Source: Acanthosepion esculentum (Eukaryota; Mollusca; Cephalopoda; Sepiida; Sepiidae). From it: DNA of 64,000 bases. Below the pieces are notes generated by a model. The model was not told the origin of the DNA and did no database searches. It saw nothing but the letters and a program-made list of their open reading frames with translations. The stretch lies in contig OZ038485.1 in assembly GCA_964036315.1 (NCBI GenBank), positions 77,562,460 to 77,626,459 on the forward strand, in the 5' to 3' direction. Shown one piece after another: positions 24,201-38,700 of the stretch (within the stretch, counting starts at the first letter, position 1; each line of letters starts with the position of its first letter). The position numbers and the translations under genes were made by a program.

Positions 24201-27200
24201 TAGTGGACATTCAGGATTGAGTCACAACACAACCACATACTTTGTAAAGAATTTTGCCCTTACACACATAAATTGTGAATAAGAACACATGAATAGTGGC
24301 AGACAATAGACCTGGCACTAGTTCACTGGTAGAAGAGAACATTAGCAGTAGATGGCATCCACTAGAGTGGCAATGGGTATAACCCACTACAGCAATGGCC
24401 ATTATTCAACATTACTGAATGTGGCCTATTGTGTTTCTCTGCGTCCCATCAAACATTATTAACCAGCTGGGGTTTATGTTCTACAAGTGAGGTCCACTGC
24501 TGGAGCTCCTCACATATAATGACACCATGTTTTGTAATAGGGAGTTTAGGACATTTGCCAATGGGTAGGATGTGCATCTGCATTTCCAATGCATACATGT
24601 TCTTGTAGGAAATAGACTAGTGTAATGTTGTAATGTAAACATGGAAAGTATTATAGCCAGAATGGTGTCCCATTCAAGAAGCTGTATACTGGTATAATAT
24701 GACCACAAAATATTACTCCTCAAAATCAACTGCAAAGGGTGGTACATTGACACAGGGTAAGCTGAAAGGGATCATTATAAGGTCAGCACCAAAATACAAG
24801 AAAGAATATGGCCTGTAAGGTGGGTCACATTGTTAGATAAAAGCAATGCAAAACTCATGTGCAACCAAGTTCAGGTTAGATGAGTGACTGGAATTGTTAG
24901 CCAAAATTCAATCTTGGTGGGACACTGTGCCACATAAAAGATCTTTGTCTCTTCTTAGGATTGAACATGCCAGTAGGTGATCATCTGAGAGCAAGTAGGA
25001 AATTGCAATAAACTTAAGTGAGCCAGACAACTTTCTGGAAATGGACACCTAGCAATGAAGTGATGGCAGAAATATGACCTCATCTCAACAAAAGAGATTG
25101 TCCTCAGGTTATATCTACTGTGATCAAGAACTCGGTATGAAGTGTAGCAAAGAAATGATTAGCAGCCTATCTTGTCAACAAAAAGGAGTGGCTGTGTGTT
25201 ACCTATATTTTTTCTGGATGTCATATTGGCAGAAGTGAAAATGCTTGAGTGAGTGGCATAGTCAATTTACGTGCATTAGTCTTCTGTATATGCAAATCAT
25301 CTCACTTAATAAAACACTGACATTTAAGCAAGCACTGGCACTATAGTTCTTTTGCTTATGACATGTCCTAGTAGGTTCATGATGTTTAACCCATAAGATC
25401 ACTTACCATTGTTTTGTGTAAGATTGTATTTTTCAACAGCAGCCATGAACCATTTGGGATTGCAACCATGATCATTGTCTATGTAAGCATAAGTGCCTTG
25501 CAGTTTTTCATTGGTTATTATTTATCGATGACCCTTTGGAAGCTGGTCACACTGTTTATGATTCCAAATGAAATTTGTTGAAATTGGTCCACATGTATCA
25601 AAAACCATGTAAGACTTGTCTTTCAAATTTATTTCTATTTGGCGATAGGCACATTTGAGATCCAGAGTGTTAAAATATTTGTATTTGGTGATTTCACTTA
25701 TTTTGTTAATGCAGGGTATTGGTTAGGCATCCAATTGTGTAAATGGTTTTATAGTTTGTGAGTAGCCTATAACCATTTGCTTTTTATTATTTTCAGAGGA
25801 TGTTATCAAGATTTGTGCTCTCCATGGGGATTTACTTCAATTATTCCTCTTCTTAGCATTCTGGATATTTTCAATTGAATAAATCTCTTGTCTTCAGAAT
25901 ATTTCCTAGATTTGTTGGCTACTGGTTTACCATTTGTAGTTAAATTATTGAAGAATGGAGGGAAGGCATGCTGTACCTCCATGGCGGCCAGGCCACAAAT
26001 ATCTAACACCTGTTTGGAGCTCCCGAAAAGGAGTTTTAACACTGGAGTACTGGCTGGAGAAATCTTGACCTAGTATGGTGTTGCAGCATAGACCTAACAT
26101 TACTTGGAGTTTAATATTGCCAAAAGTACTCTTTTTACTTTTATTTCAATGGCTTTTTATTTTGTTTGATGGCTTTCCTTCTGAGGGTTGGCAGGATTGT
26201 GTCTTGATTAAGGGATGAGCCTCATGAAACAGAGTGGCTCTTGCAGTGTGTCTCGATGGTGACGGTACGAGGTAATGCTTTCTCCATCATTGTAGCTGGC
26301 AGAAGATACCAACAAAAAATTAAAAAAAAATTAAAAAAATTTTTGTTTATAGATACTTTGTTCTCTTTTACTTGTAGTCTGACCAAAAAATAATGCACAA
26401 TTTGTGAAGATAATGAAACATTTGCCATATTTATTTTACTATTTTACCTTTGAAAGGCATTTAGGAGACATAGCTGATACTATATTGATTGCCTGTACTG
26501 ATGAACTGGGAGAAGGAACAGATTGGCAAATCTTTTTCTTACACTTGTGGCATATCAATTTTTGTGAAAGGCACAATGAAAAGGCGTGAGAATTTAATCC
26601 TCAAAATAACATTTACGTTGAACCAAGGTAACAGTAACAAGTAGTTCAAAAGACTCTGAGAAGGGTTATACAACTGTATGAACATGGAGAGTTTAGAGCA
26701 TTAGGAGGTGCAGAAACAAGAGGATTTGAAGATAGAGGAAATACTCTGGGCAGATGGAAAAATACAGACCTAATAATAGTCCCAAAATAGGAGTAGATGG
26801 ACTTAGTTTAGCTCTGACAATTTCAGTTTACATGTAAGATGCAGGCTGTTTCTGAGCCATGTCTAATAAGATAGTCTGATTGTAAGCTGTTGTCAGGTCT
26901 AAAGTTTTTTTTTCCAAGTAGTCTTTGTCTTATTTGGTGAGACAATATTCTGTTAATAAAGGTGTCCCTTATAAATTCTTCCCGGGCTTGTTCCACTGTC
27001 AATGCCTTGAAGTCGCAGTCCCTGCTTATTGTCTTTAGGTACTGGTTTAAATTTTTGCCCAGTTGTTGTCTCCTAATAGTGAGTATGTGATGAGCAAAAA
27101 TGAAGTTTTCTTTTCTTAATGAACATTTCTTCTGAAATGACAACAGCAGTTTCATAGTCCTGGAAAAAAGAAATATTTGTGTAAATCCATGGAGACATGG

Positions 27201-30200
27201 TTAAATAACTGAGTAAAATTTCTAGGGTTGCAAGAAAGCTGTCAAAGTTTTCCAGTGGTACCTGCTATCAGTAGTATCTGAGCCAGATGCATCTAGGTTT
27301 AAGTTTTCAGGCTTCAGATACTTGTCCATAATTGCATTGCTTCATATTGTAAAGAAAAACAGATGGGCATTTAAGCTTGTAGTGAAGCTTTATTCAATGC
27401 AATTTGACTACTGCCCATAAGTGATGTTTGACCTTTTCTTTTATAGGCATGTCATTCGAGGAGGAGACAACTATGGTTGCCTTTGCCTCAGATATATTAG
27501 AAATATTTGCACTAATTTATTTAGTGGTGTGAGATTTTATTATGCAACTAGATGGTTGTTAATCTTATTGTAAATAAATATATATAATAGTATAGTTATT
27601 GATATTTATTTTTTAATTTCAGATATATAAAGATTGTCATGGCTCATAAGATAATCTCAAAAGAGGAACAATATATTGTAAAGTTAGTGAGTGATGAAAA
27701 TATAATATTGCAAATAGCAAAAATGTTGGATAGAAATCATAGAACAATCATAAGAGATTGAAAACATTAACATAAGATCAAGAACAAAAAATGGCTTTAA
27801 CAATATCACAAAAAGAGATTTGAAAAAAATTAAAAAGGTAATAAGCAAGAATTGATTAGCAAGAAAATATTTGAAGCTAATACTGTAAATGTAAACTAAA
27901 GAAAATGCAGAATATTAAGAGCACCGTGTAAAGACATGAAAACAACCAAACTACCACCTTTATTTAACATAAAACAGAAACATAAATTGGGTGAATAAGT
28001 ACATGAAAACTGATTTCTTAATAGTAATTTTTAATGATGAATTTACAGATATGTAGGATGAACCAAATGGCTGGACTAGAGCCTGGACCCTTTATGGAAA
28101 TGGTCAACTACAGAACTTACATAAATAATGTTTTGAACTAGTACTGTAGGCAGTAAAATTATAGGACCATGCAAAGTTGATAATGGTATTGAGATAAATG
28201 TGGAGAATTATTGTAAGTTCTTGGATAAATGTTTTTTGAATGATACAGATCATAAACCAAATAGTACATTCATGAAGTAACAATGCTTTCTCACATTCTG
28301 CAAAGATGACTTTTGTCCCCAAAAGGTTAAATATACTGAATTAATGAAATGGGCTCCAGCTTCTTCAGATTTTGATCAAATAAAAAAAAATTAAAAGATT
28401 TATATAAAAATGGAAAACAATATGCAAATAAAGTATTCTTTGAGTAACAATAAAAACAGCAAATAATGTTGAAGTTGAAACAGCAGCAAAGTTAAAATTG
28501 ATAGAAGACTAAAGATTATAGAATGTTATGGAGCACATATTAACATAATTTATTGAGGCATAGTGGAGTAATCCTCTTTTCTCTCCACCAGCTATGGGTA
28601 AATAGCAGGACAGACTGGGTTCTTCAGTGGCATAATATTCTCGTTCCTTGACTTCTGAAACATTTGACATCCTTCCCAAGGAATTTCAAAGTCAGAAAAG
28701 CAGCTCTACTCTTTCAGGCAGTGTACTTTTACACCACCTAGCCCAGTAATTGAACTCCCAACAAACTTACAGAATAGAAACCAGTAATTATATCCACTTG
28801 TTATGTGGGAGAGGACACTTAGGCAGTAGAATAACTTTGATAATGAAACCAATATGGCCAATACTTTATCTGTAGAAAGTACAATATGAAACATCCACTT
28901 ATAAGCAATTATTAGATATTTGCAATAGTTTAAAGGAGCCAAGGGCTTTTGCATGATACTGTACAATACAATTTAGTTTTAGCATTGAATGTAAATATCT
29001 AACACTTATTTCTAACTTTATATTGTGTTGATCAAGAATTTTTTATGTTCAGTTTCCTGTTTTTTATTTCATGGATTAAATTATTTTTTGAAAATTACTT
29101 TCTATGACACCATCTTTGATTAGTGAATTTATAGCCTGAGTATAAGCCTACAAGAATATATGTAGTATAGAGGGGTTAATTTGTGCAGATCATTCACAAA
29201 TTGAACTTAAATTTAAGTTATGAAAAATACTGATAGATTAGAAATATATTCAGTTTGAAAAGAGTTATTTATTGGCACAAGGCCAAGTGTATGGGACACC
29301 AAGTGAGGATTGGACTCACTACTTAGTAGTAATGATCAACCAGGCTAGCTTGTTAACAATTAACTTACACTGAGGTGCCCAGAAAATATTTTGACAGTAT
29401 ATCTAACCACAAAGTTGGAATCTGAATTATTGAAGTCAAATGTCTTGTCCACGTGACCACATTTGTTTGGAAAGAGTTAACAGTAAAGTGTCAGTAGTTA
29501 TTTTTATTACATCATGAAAATGTTTAGATGGTATTTTTCAGTATTAGTAGTGATTTAAGATAATTTAATACAAACTAATTCTAGTTTTTGTTTTGTCAGC
29601 ATGAGTGCTGAATTTAACTGGCACTTTTAATATGAATCTGATGGTTATATTATCTGCAATTAAGCTCTTTAATAAACAATGGCTACTAATTCTTGTTTTT
29701 CATCTGCTAGTTTTATTGCCAAACATTTGTTTTGCCATTCAAATTTTTAATATCTGAACTAACAAATTTACAGTGAGGAGTTATAAAGTATGGAAACTAT
29801 TCAAGCTAACTGTAATATTTAATATAACTACCATGAAGTGAATGAACTAAGTTTTTATCTCATCACTTGGCTTTTCTTTAATATGTAACCATGGTAATGG
29901 GAGTGATCTCCCAGGCTTATGTGCAGCAGTCAACATATAACCTTCAGTATGTTTGCTTAGTGCCTAAAAAGTTCCTGTTATCCAGAATGACATTTAAAAA
30001 GTAACATGTTTAAAATTTAAACTTTCTAGATCAGCTTATTTACAAAACATATCAAGATTGAAACAGTGGAATAAATAATTTATCAACTATTTTAAGTACA
30101 AAAAAAAGGTGGGCCATCTTCTTATAACTCCTCACTGTAAATTTGTTTGTTAAACAAATTTTACAAAAGATGGTTACAAGTTTTAAAGTAGTTCTTTCAT

Positions 30201-32759
30201 CAGTTAATACTCACTAGTCTTTTTTACCTCTATGTTACTTGTCCATCTCTTACACTGAACCAGAGTATGTGATTATGACATTCAGCACTATCGGAGCCAG
30301 TTATTGAATTCAGTGACAGGGAACTAGATATGTTTTAACCAATTTTAACTATAAGGCCTAATTAAAGTGTTGGTTAAATGTTAAATATCACATGCTCTGG
30401 TTCAGTAGAAGAAACAGACACCTGATAAAAAGCTAAATAAGATTAATAATATTCCCTAAGTATGGAAAGTAGAATGAGAACACTCTACCCCTGTGGGATG
30501 AATAAAGGGTTTTGCCTGAAATTCCAAGAATGTTACCAAATAGAAAGGTACACCTGAAGAAGTTCAAAGTGTACAAAGGCTGAAACATGAATATAGCAAT
30601 CAAGATAAGCATGTTGATTTGAATAACAAAGCATATAATAATGATAATTCCTCATCTAAAAAGTTCTGACAAAAGATGATTAGAATTCTTACTTTTAGTT
30701 GCTTTTTATTGTAGGCAAAATAAATTGTTAATTACATCTTCTGAATGAGGAGTGGTATAAACTGCCAATAAATACACTTAAAAATGTTAATTAGTTTTAA
30801 ACCAGTGTATAGCTTAGTAAGATGTATTAACCTGTTCACAACTAAGTAGATCGCCAACCTTGCTTGTTTCACTCCTATTTTTGCATAAGTGAATTGGCAG
30901 GACAGATCAGTCTGGAATGCTTCAAACTTGTCACTAGAAATTATCCTCAAGCAAAAAGAGTATGTTTATTTTAATACTATTCAAAATCTTTACTTCTTTA
31001 TGCAAAAATTTGGCTGAAGGGCAGCTATAGCTATATCACATTGTAAACACCACCCATAGTCATGTAATCAGTTCCTGAATGAACATATTATACAGTACCA
31101 TTTATTTACTAAGTGTTATTTACTAAAGTCGTAGTGTATCTCTCATCCAGAACTTGGAGCCTCTCTAAAATCTCGTTGCACTGGGAGCAAAGATTTTTAG
31201 TTTCAGTTTGGGTTTGCAGTAGTTCGCTGCCTTAAGAAATTCAAAGAAAAAAAGTAGATATTAAGAGACTAATTAATTTGCCTCAAAAAGTTAATCTTTT
31301 AAATGTTGAAATATTTTCCATTATTACAATTATTAATATATAATTTGGAATTTCAGATCCATCACTTCCCACCTCATTAACAAGGGTGTATGAAAAGTTA
31401 TACACATTTTAATCTTTGAATTAATTATCTACATTAAAACAGTTTTACTGAAACAAAAACCTTATTGGAACTATGAATTTTCGAACAAAAATATGAAATA
31501 AACATGAAAGTAACTTTTTTTATTTTATTGTTTAGAAATAAACTATCTTTATGCTAACTTATTGTCATAAATATACTTTTTATGATAATAGAAGTAAAAA
31601 ATTTGGCTCATAAAAATCTGTGATTTAGTAGCAGGGTTAGCGTTAAAAGTTTGTACATCTCATTTATAATACCTAAAAATATTGAATTTTTTTATTTAAT
31701 TATAACATTAACTTTACATAACAATGTTCTTAAATGATTTTTCATTAATTTTGTAGTATAAAATGTTTTTTGTTTCTATTTTATGTTTGCAGTGGTAAAC
31801 TAATATTCAACATACTTTTAAAAAAAACACCTTTTAAAAAGAAAAACTGATTACTGATAAAATATTAAATTTTTTCATCAATATCATATTAAATTAACTT
31901 TATGTTAAATAACAGAATTTTTAAATTTTTCCATGTAAAAACAGAATCTAAGAAAAAAGTCTTCAGAAGGAAATCTGTTAAAAATTAAACATTGCAAAAT
32001 ATTATAAAAATTAACTTTCTTGGGAGAGATTTTGTAATAAGAAAAACTAGAAAAAAATAGGATTAATAAATTATTTCTTTAAATCAAGTAAAATTAAAAT
32101 GCTTCATTTCAGTATAACAAGCATGGTAAAAATTCATACTGTTTTTTAAAAAAAGAAATGCAGATTTGGCAAAAATAAATAAAATTGATCAGTAGTGTAT
32201 TTGCTTTTATAAATAAAAATTTCATAGAGAATATTAAATTAACTTTAATTGACAAATGTTAACTTGCTAGTAACAAATCCAAGTTTCCTAAATTACATTT
32301 TTTAGTAAATTTTGCAGAAAAAAGTTTATTTTTACAACAAAAACAAAATAATATAACAAGTCCAAAGGAAATAAAATTATACTTACTTCCATTAAAGAAT
32401 CTAAAATTCTTCCAAATGTAAAAAGCAAAAATTTCTCAAGCCAGCTACAGCAGTGAAATTACCACAAACTGAAACTAATAATCTTTGCTGTCAGTGGAAT
32501 GAGGCGATTTGAGATAGGCCTCCAGTTCTGAACAAGAAATGCACAACCAATGCCATGCAAAGTACCCTCTGAATAAATATTAACATATGTAAGGTAGATA
32601 CAATTTTTCTGGGCCTCTGAGAACCTAGCAGTCTCAAAACTGAGAATCGTACTAATATTTTCAGGGTATTTCCAACCCAAATATACAACAGTGAATAAAA
32701 CTTGCTGAGATTTAACATTTACAGTAATTTTGTTCTTTCAAAGGACATCTCAAGAACAT

Positions 32760-32790
<31 letters not shown>

Positions 32791-35700
32791 TCCTCACTTA
32801 ACTGGAATTCCTCTAGAGAACATTTCTATTGAGATCTTGCTGTTTGATAATTCAGAATACAATTTGGAAAGATCTATTTCAATTACCAATTTAAATCAAC
32901 CAGCAACAATTCAGTGGTCAGTGACCTAGATTTTGACAGTGAAATATCATGGGTGCTGCTACTGACCAGTAAAATGATCTCCAACTAACCATGACTTATT
33001 TGTCGGTGGCAGGATGTAAGTCTTACCCCAATACTTAAATTTTAACAATAGACATTTTCAATCTATATATACTTTTGAATAATTCTAAGGTTTTTCACAG
33101 AATTGCCTTTTTCTTAAGTATAATTTTGAGAAAAGACAAATCTGATTTTAAATTGGCTAATAAGAATGAATAACAAATAAATAGCTATCAATCTAAGCTA
33201 AAATGAAATGAAATCAGTCCAGAAAAAATGCATCCTATTTATTTCTACATGAATTGCAAAAAGTACCAAAGCACAATAACACCAGTAGCCTGTTTTCAGC
33301 TACAAAACACTAGTTTTTCCAAATAATCACTGTTGGTTCTGCATTTTTTGCCAGTGTTGAATAATTTGAGGCAGGGGCTGCTTAGAACATGATTTGTTGC
33401 ACATATAACTATCGTCACTGCTGAACCACATTATTTACTACTTGACTCTGCTCACATCCATAGTTTGGTCTCTATAAATGTTCAGCAAGCATTGAATGTC
33501 AGCTGGTATAATTTGTTGTTTTTTTTCTGCATGTACTTCTGCTTTGTATATCAGAAACCATTTTGCCAGACTGTCACTCATCTGCAATTACTTTATCTTC
33601 ATAACAGAATATTGTCAGCTTAAATACATTGACTATGCATACAACAATGATTCAGAAAAATGGAATATTCCATTTTTGCAAATAACTTTCATATTTCACA
33701 CTCAAATTTGAAATTGGATAATTTACTCTTAACACTACATCAATTTTATATATGTATATAATCTGGCATTTCCTCCTTGACAATTGAAATTTATTTAATC
33801 ATTTACATATAAAGTCATTTCACTGCTTATGTATTGGTATAAAAAAGTGGTTCAGGGTTCAGAATATTGTCACACAGTATCATAAATGGCAAGCATTAAG
33901 GATATATTGGAGGCACAAAAGTCCATCATTCACATGTTGTGGAGAGCTAGCAAGACTCAAAAGGAGATAGCTGTCAAGGTGGAATGTTCTCAGTCTCCTG
34001 TCTCGAAGATAACAAGATAAACTTATTCAAAATGGCTCAACTACTGTTTGAAAGTCAAGATAATAGCTGGAGATGAATAGAATCCTTATTTCCAATCCAT
34101 TCATCAATTGTGTTGAAACTTCTAAAGTCTGAAATTATACTGGTGTAGCTGTTTTTTGATCCACAATACTCTGGAGACAGCCTTAGCTTGGATATGACAA
34201 CAGGACACTGATTTCGTAACTACTATTACATTTTAAGGAATAATGGAAACTTTTAATCAGGGCTACAGACCATCAAAGTTGGTTTGTTGAGTGGAACAAA
34301 GTCATTTTCAGAGATGAATCAACATTCTGTATTTCCTTTGGTGAACATGCAAAACCACATCTGGAAAAAGTCACACAAAAGATACAGTGCCAAATGCATG
34401 AAAAAAATGTGTAAAAGTCCCTCAATCTGTGATAGTTTGGTGTTGTATGTCTATCACTGGTCTCAGAAAGATCAGTTTCTTGAAAAAGTTGGTTAATGTT
34501 GCTAAATCAGTGGTGATGGATATCACCACTGATTTAGCAACATTAACCAACTTTAATTACTTTTAAGTTAAAATACTCCAAAAAATTAGTAAACATTGCT
34601 TGGGGTGGCAGCTATATTTAAAAACTTGCATATGCTAGTATATGCCCTATGCTGTATAAAAATAAAATTATAAGAATATTTTATAAAAGGAATTAGGTTG
34701 CTATATTTTTTCCTTAAGTGAATTTTTTTACTAGGAGTGTTTTCAAACCATCCCACTTACAAGAATTATAAAGAATATTTTTCTTTTGTTTTTTCTTTTT
34801 TTTCTAAATTCATCTAAAGTCAAAGTTAATTAGGAAATTTATATTCTAATTAAATATTTACAGTATTTAATAAATTAGTTAATTTTATCATAGTATAGAT
34901 TTATCATAGCCTTAATATTTTTTTTATTATTTTCCCGTTTCTTTGTTCTTACTAGAAATAATAAAAAAAATGTTAAATTTCAAACACAAAGAATTATGTT
35001 AAACAAAAAAATTAAATCTAAAATTGTTGCAATTGCCAAATAAAAGTCACCTATGGTAGTTATAAGGAGCCAATAAAATGATTTGCTGAATTATTTATTT
35101 ATTTTTTTAATGCCATCAGCTACCAATTCAAAAGGAAGTGTTTTCTCTGTTATTGATCAGTAATTTTCATGGTAATTTACTTTGTTTAAAGTGCTTTAAC
35201 TAGATACCTAGTTTTAACTAGATAAAAGTAATTTTTATTTCCTTCCATTTACCCATTTTCTTGAGCTAATTTATTGCATATTAATATCTTACTTCAGATG
35301 AGCAAGGAAAATTTTAATTTTTGTTGTAAATTTGAAAAAATTAGTTATTCTTAATTTTCATTTTATTTTTTTAATGTAAACAAATTATTTTAAATTTGCA
35401 TGATCTCTATAGTTGTATTTTATCAATTTAATATTTTTTTAATTGCTACTCATTTCTTTACTGAAAATTTCAAATTTATTTTGAAATGCAATCCTGTTGG
35501 CGAGGAATTCTTGAGTGATTTATAATCAAAGTTAATTTCAGGATATTTTATATTTCAGTGAAAAAGTAAACCACAATGAATATTTTTAGCTCTACCTGTA
35601 AATAAGTCTTTATCTAAAACATATCAGAAGTGGAGAAGTATATTCTGAACTGAAATTCCCTAAATTTTTCCTACTTTTTGGGAAAATAGTGTTCTTGTAG

Positions 35701-38700
35701 GATTCTCTTGTATCACACACAAATGCTGCTACCAAACATATCTAAAAATTTTATCAGTTAGAAAATTGTGCAGTGTACTTGTATTAATTAAAAACTTCCA
35801 TTTCCACATCCAAATTAATTATATGAGGGAGTACTGAAAAGTTCTCAACCAGACCACTTCCTATAATCTGGCCAAACAACCAAATATCAGATTTTTTTTT
35901 TCTTGGTCAGACTGAGAACTTTTCAGCACCTCTATATGTGTGTACAAATGCACACACACAACTTGGCACTTAATAAGGTCCACTGTTCCTGTATCATTTT
36001 AGAGGAGCAAAGAGGATGCTGCATTATCTCAAATCAAGGAAGTAACAGGAATTGAAGATGTGAAGGTGATCACAGAGGCCATAAGTGCATGTTGCAATCA
36101 GGATGGCAAATACAATATTGAAGATGTTGTTACAATGCTTGTTCAGGATACCTCGGAATATAATGTAAGTACTGCAAGTTCTTAGTGTGAATGTCTCTTG
36201 CATCTTTAATGCATAACCTTATATATATTAACAAAACTGTATGATACTAGTTATAAACAAGCAATAAATACAGAAGCAGTTATTGTTTTGAATCTGCAGT
36301 GCAAAAACAGACTAATGCATTAATACATTATTCAGAATTGAATTAAGCATATTGAAAGCACCTTTCATGCATAAAATTACATCTAAAAGCTAGTTCTTAG
36401 TCAAAAACCCAAGACTGGAAGTATTTGAAAATACATCAATTGAGTAAGACATGCATTACATAATCAGTTTACACTTGAACAAGATGGAGCAACTGTCACT
36501 TTTTTTTCACCAAAATGAGGTGTCATGAAATTATCTTTGCCATTACTGTATGAGCAGGATGTTTGGAACAGGATAATTCCCTTTAGTGATCAAATTCTTT
36601 CTTTAAATGTAATTGTCAAATATTTTAAGAGCCTTTGGAGACACACACACACACACACTCTGATGCCTATATGCATCAACTGTTAATATTTCATTAAAAC
36701 TATGTTGGTTAATTGTTTGTGAGCAGTACTTAGTTTAATATTTTATGAATAGCATTTTTGTTACTGTTTTTATTCCAGTAAGATGGACAATACTAAATAG
36801 ATGACTGTTTTTCTTTCTTAAAATGTTATATGTACTTGAAACTATGTATGTTATTTTGATTTGTTTTTGTAATCTAATACAAGTGTTAAGTTTGTTTTTA
36901 ATCAAATTTTAGTAAAAGAGATTCACTTTTTATTTAATTTTGTTAACAGAACTTTCATCCTTTTTTTTCTCTCTCAAGGTTCCTGCAAATCCTACCCATA
37001 ATGTATCCAAAGATTCCTGTGATCCTGTACCTCCATTAAATAAAGATAAACAAAAAGGTAAGTAAACTGTTAGGAAATAAAAAGCATTATTTTTATACAT
37101 TGGTCTTTGTTTAAGTTGGCTTTTATTTCAGTATATATCTACAATATTACAACTATCCATATCCTGAAACTAATTTTTGCAAGCCTGTTTTATTGCATTA
37201 ACAACAATAAAAAGCAACTCGTACACCTTATTCTATTGAACAAATTTGACCTCAACTAATTTTAAGAAATATTTCACTGTTCTGTAGTGTTTAATGTCAA
37301 AACTTTCTTCCTGAAAATTGATGATTATTTTTTTAAAAAGATTATTGTCAACAAAGTTGATATTATAAAAATTCTATTTTCTTAGCATATATTGCTTTGT
37401 CTTGTATCACATGAATTAAATGGAAAGCAAGCAGAGGAATTTCCTTTAAAGAGATTTAACATGTTACTCTGCTTAAAGTTCTCTATACATATTAATATAT
37501 GTTAATCTCTTAAGCCAATAGTTTATAGCATTAGACTAAACATTTAGATTTTGTTATTGTGCATGAGATTTAACCCCATTGGGACAACTTGTTACTGTTC
37601 AAATAAATTCACTTTATAATGTTCTCATCCAAGTTTTCAATTCTTTAGTAATAGATCTAACAAATGAGAAACAACAACACCAACAGCAAGCAGCAGCTGA
37701 TAGTTACGAGAGTGAAGATATTCGGAAAGCTATTGCTGCTAGTTTACAAGACTCTACTGGGATGTTAGGAGGACAGGTAACTCGAGAGGAACAAGATATC
37801 AGCCGGTAAGTGATTGTTTGTCGAAAAGATTCTTTGTAGATAACTTTTAGTTCCATTTTAGTCCTCTTCCTTTGGAAATTGCAGCAGTGTTTGGTTTTAA
37901 TCTAGAAATTATAAGACAAAACTAAATTACCAATGTTGACTAATTTGCATGAAATAATATTCTCTTATTGATTATGACATATACATATTTTGGACAAATT
38001 ATTCTGGTTAATTTTGAGTAACATTGGCATATTTATTATCATTAGTGAAACCCCAAACTCTAGCATTATATTAGGTATCACAAATGAAAATTTCAAACAG
38101 GTACTAGATGTTATCTGATTGCATCTTCTTAATCTACATGATTAAAGAAACTTAGCAGTTTTTATTTCATCAAAATATCTCAAACCGTTTAATTTTGGGA
38201 GATTTATTTTTATTTTTACACATGTGCTCGACCATTTTTTTGTTTATTATGAATTAGGACAAAATACCATATTTGGACTCCTATATTTTAAAAAGCAATT
38301 AAGGAGAACAGTTAAAATTATACTAGCTTGTTAGGTACATAACAAAGAAATTAATAATAAAATTACAGATAGTATCACTGCATATTTCTTAAATAAATTC
38401 AGTCTGAATATGCAAATTTTATAAATCAAAACTTCTGCAACGACCTGCAAACAACTCATAACCTGAGGTTTGACATTTCATAAAACTGGAAATAAGACCC
38501 ACATTCATCCCAAATTTCAAATATCACATTATGACTATACCAGTAACATGCCTAATTTTTGGGGGAGTGATAGAATGGATATATTCTGGATTATTCCACT
38601 TCAAAATTGAAAATAATTGCTTTTAACCTTTTGTCACAAGGTATTTGAAAGGCCGATTTTAGACTTGCTTGAATTGTCATAAAATAAATACTTCTTACAC

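Noticed and set aside
23565..24282. Two plus-strand frames within the unclassified 2.1-kb unit.
   Set aside because: No domain recognised and no continuity between the frames; kept only as part of the unclassified unit.
31121..31232. A minus-strand open frame with a CxxC motif after a good-looking acceptor, like a terminal exon.
   Set aside because: The plus strand of the same stretch aligns with the LINE endonuclease fragment at 32455-32720, so the minus frame is an antisense by-product. No partner exon joins it in phase.
32391..32450. A possible minus-strand exon ending at a GTAAGT donor.
   Set aside because: It adjoins the LINE fragment and its only open frame does not connect in phase to any downstream exon.
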